A DNA stretch of 64,000 nucleotides from positions 124,001 to 188,000 of the forward strand of contig NZ_WTSX01000001.1 of the NCBI RefSeq assembly GCF_009828745.1. Direction: 5' to 3'. Below the pieces are notes generated by a model. That model saw nothing but the letters and a program-made list of their open reading frames with translations, was not told the DNA's origin and did no database searches. A program made the translations under genes and the position numbers. Positions 63,779-64,000 of this stretch are shown piece after piece. The stretch comes from Erysipelothrix anatis (lineage in GTDB: Bacteria; Bacillota_I; Bacilli_A; Erysipelotrichales; Erysipelotrichaceae). The number at the start of each line of letters is the position of its first letter. Positions within the stretch are counted from its first letter, which is position 1.

Positions 63779-64000
63779 CTAATCGTTACTTTCAAAACCT
63801 TCTGTGCTATCTGATTTGAAGAGAACAATGACTGTTCTTAAAATGAGGCGAATGTCAGACCAAACGCTGTAGTTTTCAATATATACGAGATCCATAAGTA
63901 ATTTATCATAAGGACTTGTATTATACTTACCTTCAATTTGTGCTATACCTGTAAGTCCAGCTTTAACACGAAGACGGTAACGGAATTCAGGTAATTCTGA
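63779..64000 (-). CDS. C-terminal end of an undecaprenyl-phosphate sugar phosphotransferase (incomplete)
   Basis: Only the last 73 codons are in the window. The frame ends in TAG at 63781-63779. The residues FRYRLRVKAGLTGIAQIEGKYN, DKLLMDLVYIENYSVWSDIRLI and a short acidic tail match the C-terminus of bacterial sugar transferases (WbaP/RfbP, CpsE type), which start capsule or exopolysaccharide synthesis by linking a sugar phosphate to undecaprenyl phosphate. The rest lies beyond the right edge, so a capsule locus probably begins there. Confidence 0.85.
   Translation of the reverse strand, partial: SELPEFRYRLRVKAGLTGIAQIEGKYNTSPYDKLLMDLVYIENYSVWSDIRLILRTVIVLFKSDSTEGFESND

Overview
The window is 64 kb of an AT-rich, gene-dense, low-GC Gram-positive (Bacillota) chromosome with no rRNA, tRNA, phage or insertion sequence that I can see. 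The sortase-anchored surface proteins with LPxTG tails, lipoproteins, T-box and TPP leaders, LicT-type antitermination, PadR, MerR and PucR regulators and strong AGGAGG ribosome sites all fit. The mix of large LPxTG adhesins and glycosidases, PepV, LmrCD-like transporters and precursor-salvage uptake resembles Erysipelotrichia (Erysipelothrix-like), but that placement is inference from gene content, not from a marker gene. Most genes lie on the minus strand.

Layout. (1) 1-5.7 kb: a catabolic locus with a PucR regulator, an IT-type permease, a cytosine-deaminase-like amidohydrolase and FdrA (running off the left edge), probably for a nitrogen-rich heterocycle or ureide. (2) 5.9-10.2 kb: an HSL-type esterase, a small membrane protein and a 1007-residue SdrD-B/MucBP LPNTG adhesin. 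(3) 10.3-17.4 kb: a P-type cation ATPase under a yybP-ykoY (Mn2+) riboswitch, a YczE-like membrane protein, two GNAT acetyltransferases, an HdeD-like protein and an ABC-2 exporter. (4) 17.4-25.2 kb: an LmrCD-like heterodimeric ABC exporter divergent from a MerR regulator, a PadR/HAAS module, and two paralogous lipoproteins. (5) 25.3-33.3 kb: a 1186-residue LPNTG protein and a beta-glucoside operon (licT-bglP-bglA) with two RAT elements. (6) 33.4-39.0 kb: a PepV dipeptidase/YfcC transporter/GNAT operon, MazG-like protein, Tag glycosylase, and two tandem lipoproteins sharing one domain. (7) 39.1-42.1 kb: a TPP-riboswitch operon for uptake of thiamine or its pyrimidine precursor. (8) 42.1-47.4 kb: a J-domain-like membrane protein, a 51-residue toxin-like membrane peptide, an ABC-F protein, a VanY-type carboxypeptidase and a SWIM protein. 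(9) 47.6-60.4 kb: three more LPxTG proteins (GHL10-like, GH85, and a SpaA-repeat protein) around a T-box-controlled methionine-uptake operon (M20 peptidase-metNIQ), then a YxeA-like protein. (10) 60.4-64 kb: a decayed reading frame, a gamma-glutamyltransferase/transporter operon and the tail of a sugar-phosphate transferase.

Together the genes describe a host-associated, scavenging cell: it cuts host glycans and peptides at the surface (GH85, GHL10, Ggt, PepV), imports the pieces (beta-glucosides, methionine, thiamine precursor) under RNA-based control, and displays five sortase-anchored proteins. The most notable items are the Mn riboswitch whose P1 strand is also half of its terminator, the 51-residue peptide gene, RAT sites of which one has no terminator, two lipoprotein families of unknown function, and homopolymer and tandem repeats that could vary surface proteins.
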